Notes under the pieces: generated by a model
What the model was told of the DNA's origin: nothing
Database searches by the model: none
The model's input: the letters and a program-made list of their open reading frames with translations, nothing else
Made by a program: the position numbers and the translations under genes
Shown: positions 8,358 through 16,888 of the stretch, in pieces
Layout: each line of letters begins with the position of its first letter
Position numbering within the stretch: the first letter of the stretch is position 1
Assembly: GCF_002215035.1 (NCBI RefSeq)
Contig: NZ_NKFP01000001.1
Span: 927,501-991,500, forward strand
DNA from: Leptolyngbya ohadii IS1
Lineage (GTDB): Bacteria; Cyanobacteriota; Cyanobacteriia; Elainellales; Elainellaceae
Direction of reading: 5' to 3'
DNA: 64,000 bases

Positions 8358-9437
8358 ATGAGTCATCTGGTGCTACAAAATCTGACGAAACAGTTTGGGG
8401 GCAGCACGGCGGTTCAGGATGTGTGGCTGGAGGTGCAGTCTGGTGAAGTGGTGGCGCTCCTGGGTCCGTCTGGCTGCGGTAAGTCCACGACGCTTCAGAT
8501 GATTGCGGGCGTACTTCAACCCGATCGCGGCACGATCGCCCTGGATGGACAAATTCTCAATCGCGTTCCGCCGGAAAAGCGGGATATTGCCCTGGTGCTG
8601 CAACGCGGTCTGCTGTTTCCCCATCTCACCATCGGCGAAAATGTTGCCTTTGGACTCAAAATGCGCGGCATCAATCGGGCAGATCGGGAGGAAAAGGCGA
8701 TCGTCATGCTGCGGCAGGTTCAGCTAGAGGGATTTGCCGATCGGAAACCGTCTGAGCTTTCGGGGGGACAGGCACAGCGGGTGGCTCTGGCACGATCGCT
8801 GGTGATTCACCCTAAATTGCTTTTGCTGGATGAGCCACTATCTGCGCTGGATGCGAATTTGCGGGAGGAAATGCAGGACTTAATTTTGCAGCTCCAGCAG
8901 GAAACGGGTGTCACCATGCTGATTGTTACCCATGATCAGGCGGAGGCGGTCGTGATGTCGCAGCGAATTGCCCTCATGTTTAACGGCAGTCTGCGTCAGG
9001 TAGACTCCCCGGAACGCATCTATCAGCAGCCTGCGGATCAGACCGTTGCTCAATTTATGGGGGGCGTTAATTTCTTCTCAGTGGAGGCACACGAACAGCA
9101 ATGGCAGTTATCCAATGGTCTGACTCTAGCAAGTGAATATGCTCACCAAGGCGCTATACAGGCTACGATTCGTCCCGAACGGATTCAGGTCTTCGCCGAA
9201 AAGCCCACTCAGCCGAACATCTCGGATAATCTCATTCCTGCCACCGTCACTGCCAATCGATTTACCGGAACGCAAAGACGATTAACTTTAGCGATCGAGC
9301 CAGATCTGTTTCTGCAAGCCTGGGTTACGCCGACGCAGGATTTTTCAGTTGGGCGATCGGTCTGGATACGCCTGCCCCCGGAGGCACTCTGGTCTTTTCC
9401 GCCGCCGATCGTTTCTCCCCAAACTATTCCGGTTTAA
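8358..9437 (+). CDS. ABC importer ATPase (YnjD/PotA-like)
   Basis: A 359-residue nucleotide-binding subunit. It has Walker A GPSGCGKST (about residue 36), the Q-loop region (LVLQRGLLFPHLT), the ABC signature LSGGQAQRVALARSL (about 134), Walker B LLLLDEPLSALD and the switch histidine in IVTHDQAEA. Beyond residue 240 a TOBE-like beta domain follows (ATIRPERIQVF ... LIPATVTANRFTG), typical of spermidine, iron and molybdate importers. GTAAGGAG precedes the ATG. It energises the two permeases encoded just upstream. Confidence 0.9.
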   Translation: MSHLVLQNLTKQFGGSTAVQDVWLEVQSGEVVALLGPSGCGKSTTLQMIAGVLQPDRGTIALDGQILNRVPPEKRDIALVLQRGLLFPHLTIGENVAFGLKMRGINRADREEKAIVMLRQVQLEGFADRKPSELSGGQAQRVALARSLVIHPKLLLLDEPLSALDANLREEMQDLILQLQQETGVTMLIVTHDQAEAVVMSQRIALMFNGSLRQVDSPERIYQQPADQTVAQFMGGVNFFSVEAHEQQWQLSNGLTLASEYAHQGAIQATIRPERIQVFAEKPTQPNISDNLIPATVTANRFTGTQRRLTLAIEPDLFLQAWVTPTQDFSVGRSVWIRLPPEALWSFPPPIVSPQTIPV

Positions 9438-9521
9438 TCACTGGTTAATGATCTATGATTTATCCGCAGTACCAGGTTAACTTCAGCGTTAATTTTCACC
9501 ACTCTCTCATTTAAACTATCC

Positions 9522-10781
9522 ATGAATCGTAATCAATTAAATCGTCGTCATTTCCTGATTCTGTCTACCAGTACTTGCATAGCAGCATTAACCGCAAACT
9601 GCGCTGGACAACAATCAGACTCGCAAACCACCAGCTTCGACCCCAAAACGGCTTCCTGGGATGAAATTCTGGCAGCAGCGAAGGGCACGACCGTCAACTG
9701 GGCGATGTGGGGCGGCAGCGATAAAACCAACGCCTACGCCGATCAGTGGGTGGCAGACCAGCTCAAAACCCAGTACGATGTCACCCTCAATCGCGTTCCC
9801 CTCAACGACACCGTCGAAGCGGTCAACAAAGTGGCAGGCGAAGTGCAGGCAGGACAGACCTCCGGCGGCGGCATCGATCTGATCTGGATTAACGGCGAAA
9901 ACTTCCGCACGATGAAACAGGGCAATCTGCTGTTTGGCCCCTTCCGGGATAAGCTGCCGAGCAATCAGTTTTACGATGCCGGGAATGCCGCTGTGAATCT
10001 AGACTTTGGTTTGCCGATCGAAGGCTACTCCGCCCCCTACACGGGCAGCTATTACGTCATGGCAGCCGACAGCGCCAAAGTACAGCAGCTTCCCAAAAAC
10101 TTTACCGAACTCCTTGCCTGGGCAAAGGAAAACCCCGGACGCTTTGCCTACGTTGCCCCACCCCAGTTTGACGGGAGCCGCTTTTTGCTGACCGCCCTCT
10201 ACGGAATTACTGGCGGATACGAGCAGTACACCGGAGCAGACTTTAACGCAGCCCTGTGGGACGAAAAATCTCCCCAGGTGTTTGCCTATCTGAAGGAACT
10301 GGAACCCTATCTCTGGCGCAGCGGGGAAACCTATCCGCCGACCCAGAGCCGCCTGCAAGAGCTGTTTGCCAACGGCGAGATCTGGATGATGCCCGTGTTT
10401 GTCTCCAGGGTGGCGGAAGGACTGGCGACTGGACAATTTCCAAAAACGACCCAAGCCTTCACGATGCCGGGAATTTCACTCAACGATCCGTCCTTCACGG
10501 CGATTCCAATTAACGCAGCAAATCCGGCAGGGGCAATGATTCTGGCAAATATTCTTTCCAGTCCAGAGGGACAGTTGCAGAAGTTTAAGCCCGATGTGTG
10601 GGGCGACCCGCCACTGCTAGATACGGCGAAGGTTGCAGACAATCTGCGATCGGAGTTCGCTAAGGTAGAGGCGGGCTACGGGATTCCCCTCAAGGAACTG
10701 ATTGCCAGCACGGTTCCAGTTGTGAATGCTGAATACACCACAAGACTCGAAAAAACCTGGGAAGAGCAAATTCCAGGATAA
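9522..10781 (+). CDS. ABC importer substrate-binding lipoprotein (YnjB-like)
   Basis: A 419-residue secreted binding protein. The N-terminus has a twin-arginine-like NRRHFLIL, then a hydrophobic stretch and a lipobox (LTANC, cysteine at about 27), so it is probably anchored to the outer face of the cytoplasmic membrane. The blocks VNWAMWGGSDKTNAYADQWV and IDLIWINGENF, with MKQGNLLFGPF after them, match what I remember of the E. coli YnjB family. YnjB's ligand is uncertain. The gene is 84 bases after the ATPase gene and 25 before the radical SAM gene. Confidence 0.85.
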   Translation: MNRNQLNRRHFLILSTSTCIAALTANCAGQQSDSQTTSFDPKTASWDEILAAAKGTTVNWAMWGGSDKTNAYADQWVADQLKTQYDVTLNRVPLNDTVEAVNKVAGEVQAGQTSGGGIDLIWINGENFRTMKQGNLLFGPFRDKLPSNQFYDAGNAAVNLDFGLPIEGYSAPYTGSYYVMAADSAKVQQLPKNFTELLAWAKENPGRFAYVAPPQFDGSRFLLTALYGITGGYEQYTGADFNAALWDEKSPQVFAYLKELEPYLWRSGETYPPTQSRLQELFANGEIWMMPVFVSRVAEGLATGQFPKTTQAFTMPGISLNDPSFTAIPINAANPAGAMILANILSSPEGQLQKFKPDVWGDPPLLDTAKVADNLRSEFAKVEAGYGIPLKELIASTVPVVNAEYTTRLEKTWEEQIPG

Positions 10782-10805
10782 GTTGCAGGATAGGAGATTG
10801 CTTCA

Positions 10806-11651
10806 ATGACTTTCAAAGAGCGACAGCCCCGTGACAAGGGTGTAATCACAGAAAACCGCCTGCTCGAACTACATCTCTATCCAGGGAATCAGTGCAATCG
10901 GGACTGTTCTTTCTGTACGGTCTTTGGAAGTCCGAAGGGATGGTATCGCGAATACACCGCTGAACATTTGGATGCCGTTTTGCAGACGGTCAGGCTGGAT
11001 GATCAGGGGGCGATTAAATTCTACGGCGGCGAACCCACCCTCGACCATGAGAACGTCATCTGGGCGATCGCCTATCTGCGGCAGCATCAATACCAGGGGG
11101 CGATCGTCATTTATTCCAACGGCATCCAATCGGAGCGGCTGCTGCAAATCCTGGAGTCCGATCCCCTGGGCAAAACAACGGCATCCCTCAACTACTCGAT
11201 CGCGACGGGAGACGGTGCGCCGCCCATGCCCCAAAAGGCACTGGAACAGCTAGAGGCTTATGAGCAAAACCATCCCCAATCGATCGCGATCGGGCACCCT
11301 GATGTGGTGGATTCTGGGCGAGGCATAGATCCCTTTACCGGAGAAGCATCTCGCCCCAAGGCAAATTCACGCTGTCCCCACTGCTATCCGGTGCTGACCA
11401 CGGAAGGCAAGTTTCACGCCTGTCCTTTTGCGATCGAAAATCAGGCTCTCCATTTTCAGCTCGGCAGTACTAATAGCGATACCTCAGAAGTGCTGCAAAA
11501 CTTCCAGGAATTCTTCCGCTGGCTGGATACTGTCCACGAACCCTATGCCAGCACTCATAATCTCCCTGCCTGTACGGTCTGCTGGAAACATCTAGATCAG
11601 CTACCGATGCCGTCCTATGCGAGTCATTTGCGATCGGATCAGGGGAATTAG
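10806..11651 (+). CDS. Radical SAM protein with extra cysteine motifs
   Basis: A 281-residue protein. The 4Fe-4S cluster motif CNRDCSFC (Cx3Cx2C) is at about residue 27, after LHLYPGNQ. KFYGGEPTL follows as the glycine-rich SAM-binding strand, and IVIYSNG is a further barrel strand. The second half has additional cysteines: CPHC, then HACPF, and CTVCWKH near the end. This recalls SPASM or twitch auxiliary-cluster domains. Such enzymes often modify peptides or rearrange small molecules. It is the last gene of the transporter operon (GGAG, 25-base gap), so it probably acts on the imported compound. The reaction is unknown. Confidence 0.8.
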   Translation: MTFKERQPRDKGVITENRLLELHLYPGNQCNRDCSFCTVFGSPKGWYREYTAEHLDAVLQTVRLDDQGAIKFYGGEPTLDHENVIWAIAYLRQHQYQGAIVIYSNGIQSERLLQILESDPLGKTTASLNYSIATGDGAPPMPQKALEQLEAYEQNHPQSIAIGHPDVVDSGRGIDPFTGEASRPKANSRCPHCYPVLTTEGKFHACPFAIENQALHFQLGSTNSDTSEVLQNFQEFFRWLDTVHEPYASTHNLPACTVCWKHLDQLPMPSYASHLRSDQGN

Positions 11652-11726
11652 CTTAGGATTCAAAGTTCCTCTCGCTCCCCCTACGGTGTACACACAAGAC
11701 GAGTCTGTCGGTATTCTCAGCTTTGC

Positions 11727-11865
11727 GGCCCCCTAAATCCCCCAATTCTGAGGGACTTCCGATCCTTGTGACTCAAGCGATCGAGTCAGATGACGAACAA
11801 AAGACAATGGGGTCAAATCGTTGGAGCTAAAGGGTTTCAAAGTCCCCCAAACTTGGGGGATTTAG
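11727..11865. repeat. C/G-run dispersed repeat, two facing copies
   Basis: 11727-11760 contains CCCCCTAAATCCCCCAATTC and 11841-11865 contains CCCCCAAACTTGGGGGATTT. These are palindromic intergenic repeats of the kind dispersed in many cyanobacterial genomes. The second copy is interrupted by the IS1380-type element at 11866. Confidence 0.5.
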
Positions 11866-11902
11866 CCTGAATTATTCACGAGGGTTAAGGAAAATACAGG
11901 AA

Positions 11903-11946
11903 AGAGAGCTTGAAACGGAATAGAATCAAGCTCTCTAAGATTTTTT
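11903..11946 (+). terminator. Stem-loop with T run inside the IS, upstream of its transposase
   Basis: The arms AGAGAGCTTGA (11903-11913) and TCAAGCTCTCT (11926-11936) pair perfectly over 11 bases, with a 12-base loop. A T6 run follows at 11941-11946. It could stop transcription entering the element from the operon upstream. Confidence 0.55.
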
Positions 11947-11962
11947 GCGTCTTCATTGTGCC

Positions 11963-13321
11963 ATGACAGTCTGTGAAACAGAACTGCCCTACGATTTTGT
12001 CACCCCTCGTCCCCTGGTTATCCGCTTTTCCGACTTGGAATTGAGTTCAGACGCAGGCATTCTCCTAGCACGACAAGCCGAGGAAAAGGTGGGCATTTGC
12101 CGTGTCATTGCTGGGTGCATTCAGGAATAGCGTGACCCTGACGAAATCACGCATAGCCTGTACCAGTTGGTGAGTCAGCGCGTGTATCAGTTGGTGGGGG
12201 GATATGAAGATGCTAACGATAGCAATCAGTTGCGGCATGACCCGATTTACAAGCTCGCCTGTGAACGATTGCCCCTGCCGAACGAGGAACTGCTGGCAAG
12301 CCAACCGACGATGAGCCGATTGGAAAACCGAGTCCAGAAGCGGGAGGTGAGCCAAATGCGAAGCGCAGTGGTGGAGAGTGGTGGAGACGTTTATTGAGAG
12401 CTATCGCACAACTCCCGAAGAGATCGTGCTGGATGCCGATGGCTGGGATGCAGCAACGCATGGGACACAACAGTTGAGCTGCTTTCATGGCTACTATGGA
12501 CAGCACATGTACTTCCCGGGTTTGATTAGCGAGGCAAGCAGTGGCTATCCGTTAGTGCTGCAACTGCGAGCCGGCAATTCTCACCCGGGTAAGGGCGTGG
12601 CAGGGCTATTGCGGTGGTTGTTCTGGCGACTGAGAAAAGCGTTTCCTGGCGTGCGAGTTATGTTTCGTGCCGACGCTGGCTTTGCCTTGCCGGAAATTCT
12701 ACGGGTGTGTGAGCGTTCTGGGGTAGGGTACGCCATCGGCTATGCTCGCAATGCCGTCACCGAGCACAAGATCGCCCCCTTACTCGAACGTGCCCGCTTA
12801 CAGTTTCATCAAACCCAAGCGAAGGCAAGGCTGTTTGATGATGTGTACTATTCAGCAACCACCTGGGATGAACCTCGCCGGTTGGTAATGAAGGCGGAAT
12901 GGTTGCCCAAAGGTGCCAATCCTCGCTTTGTGCTACCAATCTCGACCTGCCACCGCAGGAGTTATATGACCGATTCTACGTGCAACGGGGGGCGGACAGT
13001 GAACATTGCATCAAGGAACTCAAGCTTGGCATTCATGCAGACCGCCTCAGTTGCCACCACTTTATTGCCAACCAGTTTCGCTTGCTGTTGTCCCAAGCGG
13101 CTTACATCTTACTGCTTGCAATTCGCCAAGCGGCACAAGGAACTGAATTTGCCAACGCTCAGGTCGAGTGCTTACGGTCAATGCTTATCAAAGGGGTAGC
13201 CAGAGTCAGAGTATCAGTGCGCCGAGTGCTGGTCGAGCTTGCTGCCTACTGTCCCTTTGCCGCCCAGTTACGTCAGATTTTGCAGCAATTAGTCTCTGCA
13301 CAACCCCAGGCTTTGGGCTAA
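11963..13321 (+). pseudogene. IS1380-family transposase with three disabling lesions
   Basis: The translation matches an IS1380 transposase: RFSDLELSSDAGILLARQAE at the start, VLDADGWDAATHGTQQLSCF with the first catalytic aspartate, VMFRADAGFALPE with the second, and YDRFYVQRGADSEHCIKELK near the third acidic residue. Lesion 1 is an in-frame TAG at 12128, where the family has a tryptophan before RDPDE. Lesion 2 is a 10-bp tandem duplication (GTGGTGGAGA twice, about 12370-12390) that shifts the frame. Removing one copy restores AVVETFIES. Lesion 3 is a one-base change in frame near 12930, between PRFV and TNLDLPP. The protein cannot be made. Confidence 0.85.
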
Positions 13322-13492
13322 TTTTTAACCCTTTGTAGGATCAGTGTGTCTACTGGCAGTTCATTTCCATTGTTTTGGTCATTCTCCATGCCGTTGGCAC
13401 CCTTGTAACCCGTTCTCACCTCCAGTTTTTCCTTCCCATTCTCCAGATTACCAACCTTGCCTTCTAGGGTCACACCTCATGAATAATGCAGG

Positions 13493-14255
13493 TTAGAAGA
13501 GAATTGCCGATCGCGCGTGTTCCTGGAAACTGACTGAGGACAAAGGGAATGTAGAGATAAAAACTGGCGAGAACCAGGATCAGCCGCAGGAGTCCAACTA
13601 GACCTATTAACGAATAGCCCGTTGCCTCAGAGCCAAGAAGCTGAAGATTTTGAACTCTGAAACAGAGTGCCTTGGCTTTTTGAGCCGCTTTAATTTTGAG
13701 GCGAAGACGCAAAACGAACCGCTGAACCAGCGCCAGAAAGCCGATCAGGGCGATTGTGCTAATTATGGCGAACGTGATACCAGACACAATCTGTTGGGCG
13801 CTGCGATCGTGTCGGTACTGTGCCACCGCAGACTGCACCACCTGAGCATTCCTGGCTGCGGTTGCCCGCCGAGACAAATTGCCGTCGCGATCGCCCTCTT
13901 GCACGGTCAACAAAACGGTGTCGCCCGCCTGAATCACAGAATTGCTTCCCTGTTCCTCAACGCGGATTGTTTCCAGTGAAATCGATTCATCATTGGCAAT
14001 TTGAACTAAGCGGGCACTCACAATGTCCGCCTGTTCTCGCGCAGACACAACACCAGGAATTCTCTGCCTAATGCGAAATAACTCAATTCCATCCAGAACA
14101 ACGGGATACCCATCAACCGGATTTCCGGCTGAATTTTCCGATTGGGCAATCGCTGGGCTGGAGGCGATCGTCAAAAGCACAACTGTAAGACTGAGAATCA
14201 GCCAGATCTGTAATCGCTGACAAAGCTGGTGGGATTGCTGAAGAAAAACTCGCAT
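13493..14255 (-). pseudogene. MscS-like mechanosensitive channel, N-terminal part, truncated by the IS
   Basis: About 254 resident residues remain. They begin with a signal peptide (LILSLTVVLLTIASSPAIAQ), then a periplasmic domain (VVLDGIELFRIRQRIPGVVS) and at least two membrane segments (IVSGITFAIISTIALIGFLA and SLIGLVGLLRLILVLASFYL). This is the usual front half of cyanobacterial MscS-family channels. The pore-lining helix and the cytoplasmic beta domain are missing, because the reading frame runs into the IS1380 end and stops in it. The 3' half is not found on the other side of the element. ATG 14255 was chosen for its spacing from the signal peptide; an upstream ATG at 14312 exists. Confidence 0.7.
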
Positions 14256-14357
14256 CTCCTGAATTCCTGGTTTTGTTTTGAGATAGTACAGCGAGTGCGG
14301 CAAGGCGCGCATCCCGACCAGAATCGACTAAACTCAGCTGAAGGGTTTGAGCCTTTG

Positions 14358-14402
14358 AGTCAATATCGTGACAGTCAATATCGTGGCAGTCAATATCGTG
14401 AC
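14358..14402. repeat. 15-bp tandem repeat, three copies
   Basis: AGTCAATATCGTGAC occurs three times head to tail, the middle copy with one change (GTGGC). It lies in the spacer between the truncated channel gene and the phospholipase D-like gene. Confidence 0.8.
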
Positions 14403-14587
14403 AGTGTAGTGAAAAAAGACATGAAACTAATAGGAAGGAGGATCTCTAATAGACGTTCAGTTTTTTAGAGCAGGACTTGGGATTCATCCATTTCACTATT
14501 TTGAAGGGAAATTCTATCTCCTGAAGGACTTCAGCGATCGAGCTGACCTGATAGAGTGAGTCACACCTAGAATTTACGCGGGGAGCC

Positions 14588-15859
14588 ATGCCTTGGATAG
14601 AAATTATTCTTTGCGTTGCAGTCCTGACGATCGCGTTTTTAATTTTGTATCTGCGAGGAGTATTTGAGCCGAAAGTCAAGTATCGCTCCGATCAACGCCT
14701 GTCGCTGAATGACCCCAATTTCCTGCCGCTGTTCGTTGGCTTCTCGCAGTCGCTTTCGACTCAGGCTCACCTCTCCGGGTTCTGGTCACAGCCCGATCGA
14801 ATTTATGCTGCAAGGTTAGCTGCGATCCGAAAAGCACAGCACAGCATTCAGTTTGAAACTTTTTTCATGACACCGGGAGCGCGGGCGAATGAGTTTGCAG
14901 ATGCCTTGATCAATCGTGCCGTCGCAGGGATTCACGTTCAGGTTCTCGTCGATCATTATGGAACGCACAAGTTATCCTCTTCCTACTGGAAACGACTGAG
15001 GGCGGTGGGTGTTGAGGTTCGCTTCTTTCACCCCCCCAAATTAAAAGTTCCCCTGCGATATCTCAGCCGTACCCATCGCAAACTCCTGATTATTGATGGC
15101 ACTGTCGCCTTTATTGGTGGAATGGGTGTATCAGACAACTGGGACGGCGATCCCACAATCGGAGACAAAGCACCCTGGCTCGACTGCGAAATCCGCTTAG
15201 AAAACGACGTTGTCACTGTTCTGGTGGGCGTTTTTTTACAGCACTGGCTGTATGCGGGAGGTGAAGCGAAGGGTGGATATTTTCCCAAAAAGCCATCTTC
15301 TGAGAAGGCTAAGCCAATGCTGGTTGTCCTTCACGATGCCGATAGTAAGATTTCGTCGATTAATGCCTTATTCTGGTTTAGCCTGCAAGCTGCCCAACAG
15401 CGAGTCTGGATTGCGAGTCCTTACTTCATTCTCGATCGCAATACTCGCACTGCTCTGATCCAGGCTAAGAAGCGCGGGGTGGACGTGAGAATTGTGACGA
15501 CGAGTGACCGCAACGATAAGCCGCCCGTTTACTATGCCTCTCGCGAACGCTATCAGCATCTTCTTCCCGCCGGAATTTCAATTTACGAACACCAACCGAG
15601 TATGATTCACGCCAAACTGGTGTTAGTGGATCACGATTGGATTAGCTTTGGGAGTGCAAACTTCGATCCGCGAAGCTTTTATCACAACGATGAATTAAAT
15701 CTGGCATGGTTTGACCCAGACTTTGCGCCCACGATTGAAGAATTTTTTCTAGAGACTTTTGAGAAAAGCGATCGGATTGAATGGTCAAGCTGGCGAAAAC
15801 GACCCTGGTGGCAGAAATGGATTGGTCGTTGCTTTCTCCTGCTCCGGTGGCAACTCTAA
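14588..15859 (+). CDS. Cardiolipin synthase-like phospholipase D family protein
   Basis: A 423-residue membrane-anchored protein. Residues about 5-25 form one transmembrane segment (ILCVAVLTIAFLILYLRG). Two HKD motifs are visible: HRKLLIIDGTVAFIGG (about residue 160) and HAKLVLVDHDWISFGSANFD (about 340), the paired active site of PLD enzymes. The spacing and the first-motif context fit bacterial cardiolipin synthase, which condenses two phosphatidylglycerols. GGGGAG precedes the ATG. Typical Cls proteins have two N-terminal membrane segments; here only one is evident, so a related PLD role is possible. Confidence 0.8.
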   Translation: MPWIEIILCVAVLTIAFLILYLRGVFEPKVKYRSDQRLSLNDPNFLPLFVGFSQSLSTQAHLSGFWSQPDRIYAARLAAIRKAQHSIQFETFFMTPGARANEFADALINRAVAGIHVQVLVDHYGTHKLSSSYWKRLRAVGVEVRFFHPPKLKVPLRYLSRTHRKLLIIDGTVAFIGGMGVSDNWDGDPTIGDKAPWLDCEIRLENDVVTVLVGVFLQHWLYAGGEAKGGYFPKKPSSEKAKPMLVVLHDADSKISSINALFWFSLQAAQQRVWIASPYFILDRNTRTALIQAKKRGVDVRIVTTSDRNDKPPVYYASRERYQHLLPAGISIYEHQPSMIHAKLVLVDHDWISFGSANFDPRSFYHNDELNLAWFDPDFAPTIEEFFLETFEKSDRIEWSSWRKRPWWQKWIGRCFLLLRWQL

Positions 15860-15892
15860 CTCAGCATTCTCAAAAAAAATGGAGAGCCCAAA

Positions 15893-16009
15893 ATGCGCTA
15901 TTCCACTGATCAGTCGATCGCTTCCGTTGCAGAGCGTACTGTGCTGGGTGAACGATCGACTCTCACACTGGATGACCTAATTTCGTCAATTCATAACCCT
16001 GTGAGTTAA
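15893..16009 (+). CDS. Possible 38-aa peptide, unknown
   Basis: A short open frame starting MRYSTDQSIASVAERTVLGE and ending SSIHNPVS. GGAGAG sits eight bases before the ATG. It lies 33 bases after the cardiolipin synthase-like gene on the same strand. No family is recognised. It is hydrophilic without a membrane segment. The ribosome site is the main support. Confidence 0.35.
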   Translation: MRYSTDQSIASVAERTVLGERSTLTLDDLISSIHNPVS

Positions 16010-16010
16010 A

Positions 16011-16700
16011 TTATCCTCTCAGGTTTTCTGGAATTTCTTCAGGTACAGTCCATTTGTAGATCGTGTGTGTCCGGTTTGGACCCTGCACCTGCACAACCTC
16101 ATCCGGCTCCCAGTCGCCCATGTCAAAATCGTGGGATACAATGCGCGTTCCTGGCTTCAGTTCTGCCAGCAGGCGGGGACGCAGTTCCAGATTCACACGC
16201 GGCAGCAAATACAGCGTCACCACGGAAGCATTGCTAAAGTCGGTTTTAAACAAATCTTCCTGACGGAACGTGGCGCGATCGGATATGCCTTCGGCTTGAG
16301 CTTTTTGGTTAGCTTCCGTCACAAGCTGCGGCTGAATTTCAATGCCAACTCCGCGACTCGCTCCGAACTGATCCACTGCCGTAATGACCAATCGACCGTC
16401 CCCACTGCCCAGGTCATACACCACGTCGTTTGAACCCACTTCTGCCAGTTGCAGCATTCGATCGACCACCACTTGAGGCGTGGGAACATAGGGTACATCG
16501 GGGTCAGCGTTTGCCGTTTCAGTCTGAGATTCTGCGGTTTGTGCTTCTAGCGGTGGCGCAGAGTCAGCGGGGGCTGTGGCTGGATTTGTGGCTGGATTTG
16601 TGGCTGGAGTGGTTGCAACTGGATTAGGGGCACAGCTTGCCAGGACGATCGCTCCCAGCAGAGTTCCGCTAACCAGAGCAAACCAGGATCGAGATTTCAT
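16011..16700 (-). CDS. Lipoprotein with class I SAM-methyltransferase fold
   Basis: A 229-residue protein. It starts with a signal peptide ending in a lipobox (VLASC, cysteine at about 23). A linker of ATNPATNP repeats and acidic residues follows. From about residue 68 it has a Rossmann methyltransferase core: VPTPQVVVDRMLQLAEVG, motif I YDLGSGDGRLVITA, the acidic GIEIQPQL and later FRQEDLFKTDFSNASVVTLY. This resembles DOT1/Methyltransf_25-type proteins. The odd point is location: the signal predicts export to the periplasmic or thylakoid-lumen side, where SAM is not expected. Either the domain is not catalytic, or the lipoprotein signal is misread. The fold is clear; the function is unknown. 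Confidence 0.75.
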   Translation of the reverse strand: MKSRSWFALVSGTLLGAIVLASCAPNPVATTPATNPATNPATAPADSAPPLEAQTAESQTETANADPDVPYVPTPQVVVDRMLQLAEVGSNDVVYDLGSGDGRLVITAVDQFGASRGVGIEIQPQLVTEANQKAQAEGISDRATFRQEDLFKTDFSNASVVTLYLLPRVNLELRPRLLAELKPGTRIVSHDFDMGDWEPDEVVQVQGPNRTHTIYKWTVPEEIPENLRG

Positions 16701-16841
16701 GTGAGTGTCTCCTTGTAAAGAAGTGAAGATTAGTTCCGAAAATCAATTGCGAAAATCATCAAGCTAATTGGGATGCAAGAATTTTGATTGGTTTCAGGTT
16801 GGTTACGGGGAAGCCAAATGGCATTGCTCCAGTGAATTGCA

Positions 16842-16887
16842 ATCGGTTACTCGCGATCGGTTAAATACGATCGGTTACTCGCGATCG
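16842..16887. repeat. 18-bp direct repeat, two copies
   Basis: ATCGGTTACTCGCGATCG occurs at 16842-16859 and 16870-16887, just after the stop side of the APC permease gene. No function is evident. Confidence 0.6.
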
Positions 16888-16888
16888 A

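Larger units (their letters stand above)
11866..13492 (+). mobile_element. IS1380-family insertion sequence, inactivated
   Basis: The left end (11866 on) reads CCTGAATTATTCACGAGG and the right end, read inward from 13492, reads CCTGCATTATTCATGAGG, a good terminal inverted repeat. TTAG immediately flanks both sides (11862-11865 and 13493-13496), consistent with the 4-bp duplication made by IS1380 elements. It carries one transposase gene with three lesions. Confidence 0.85.
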
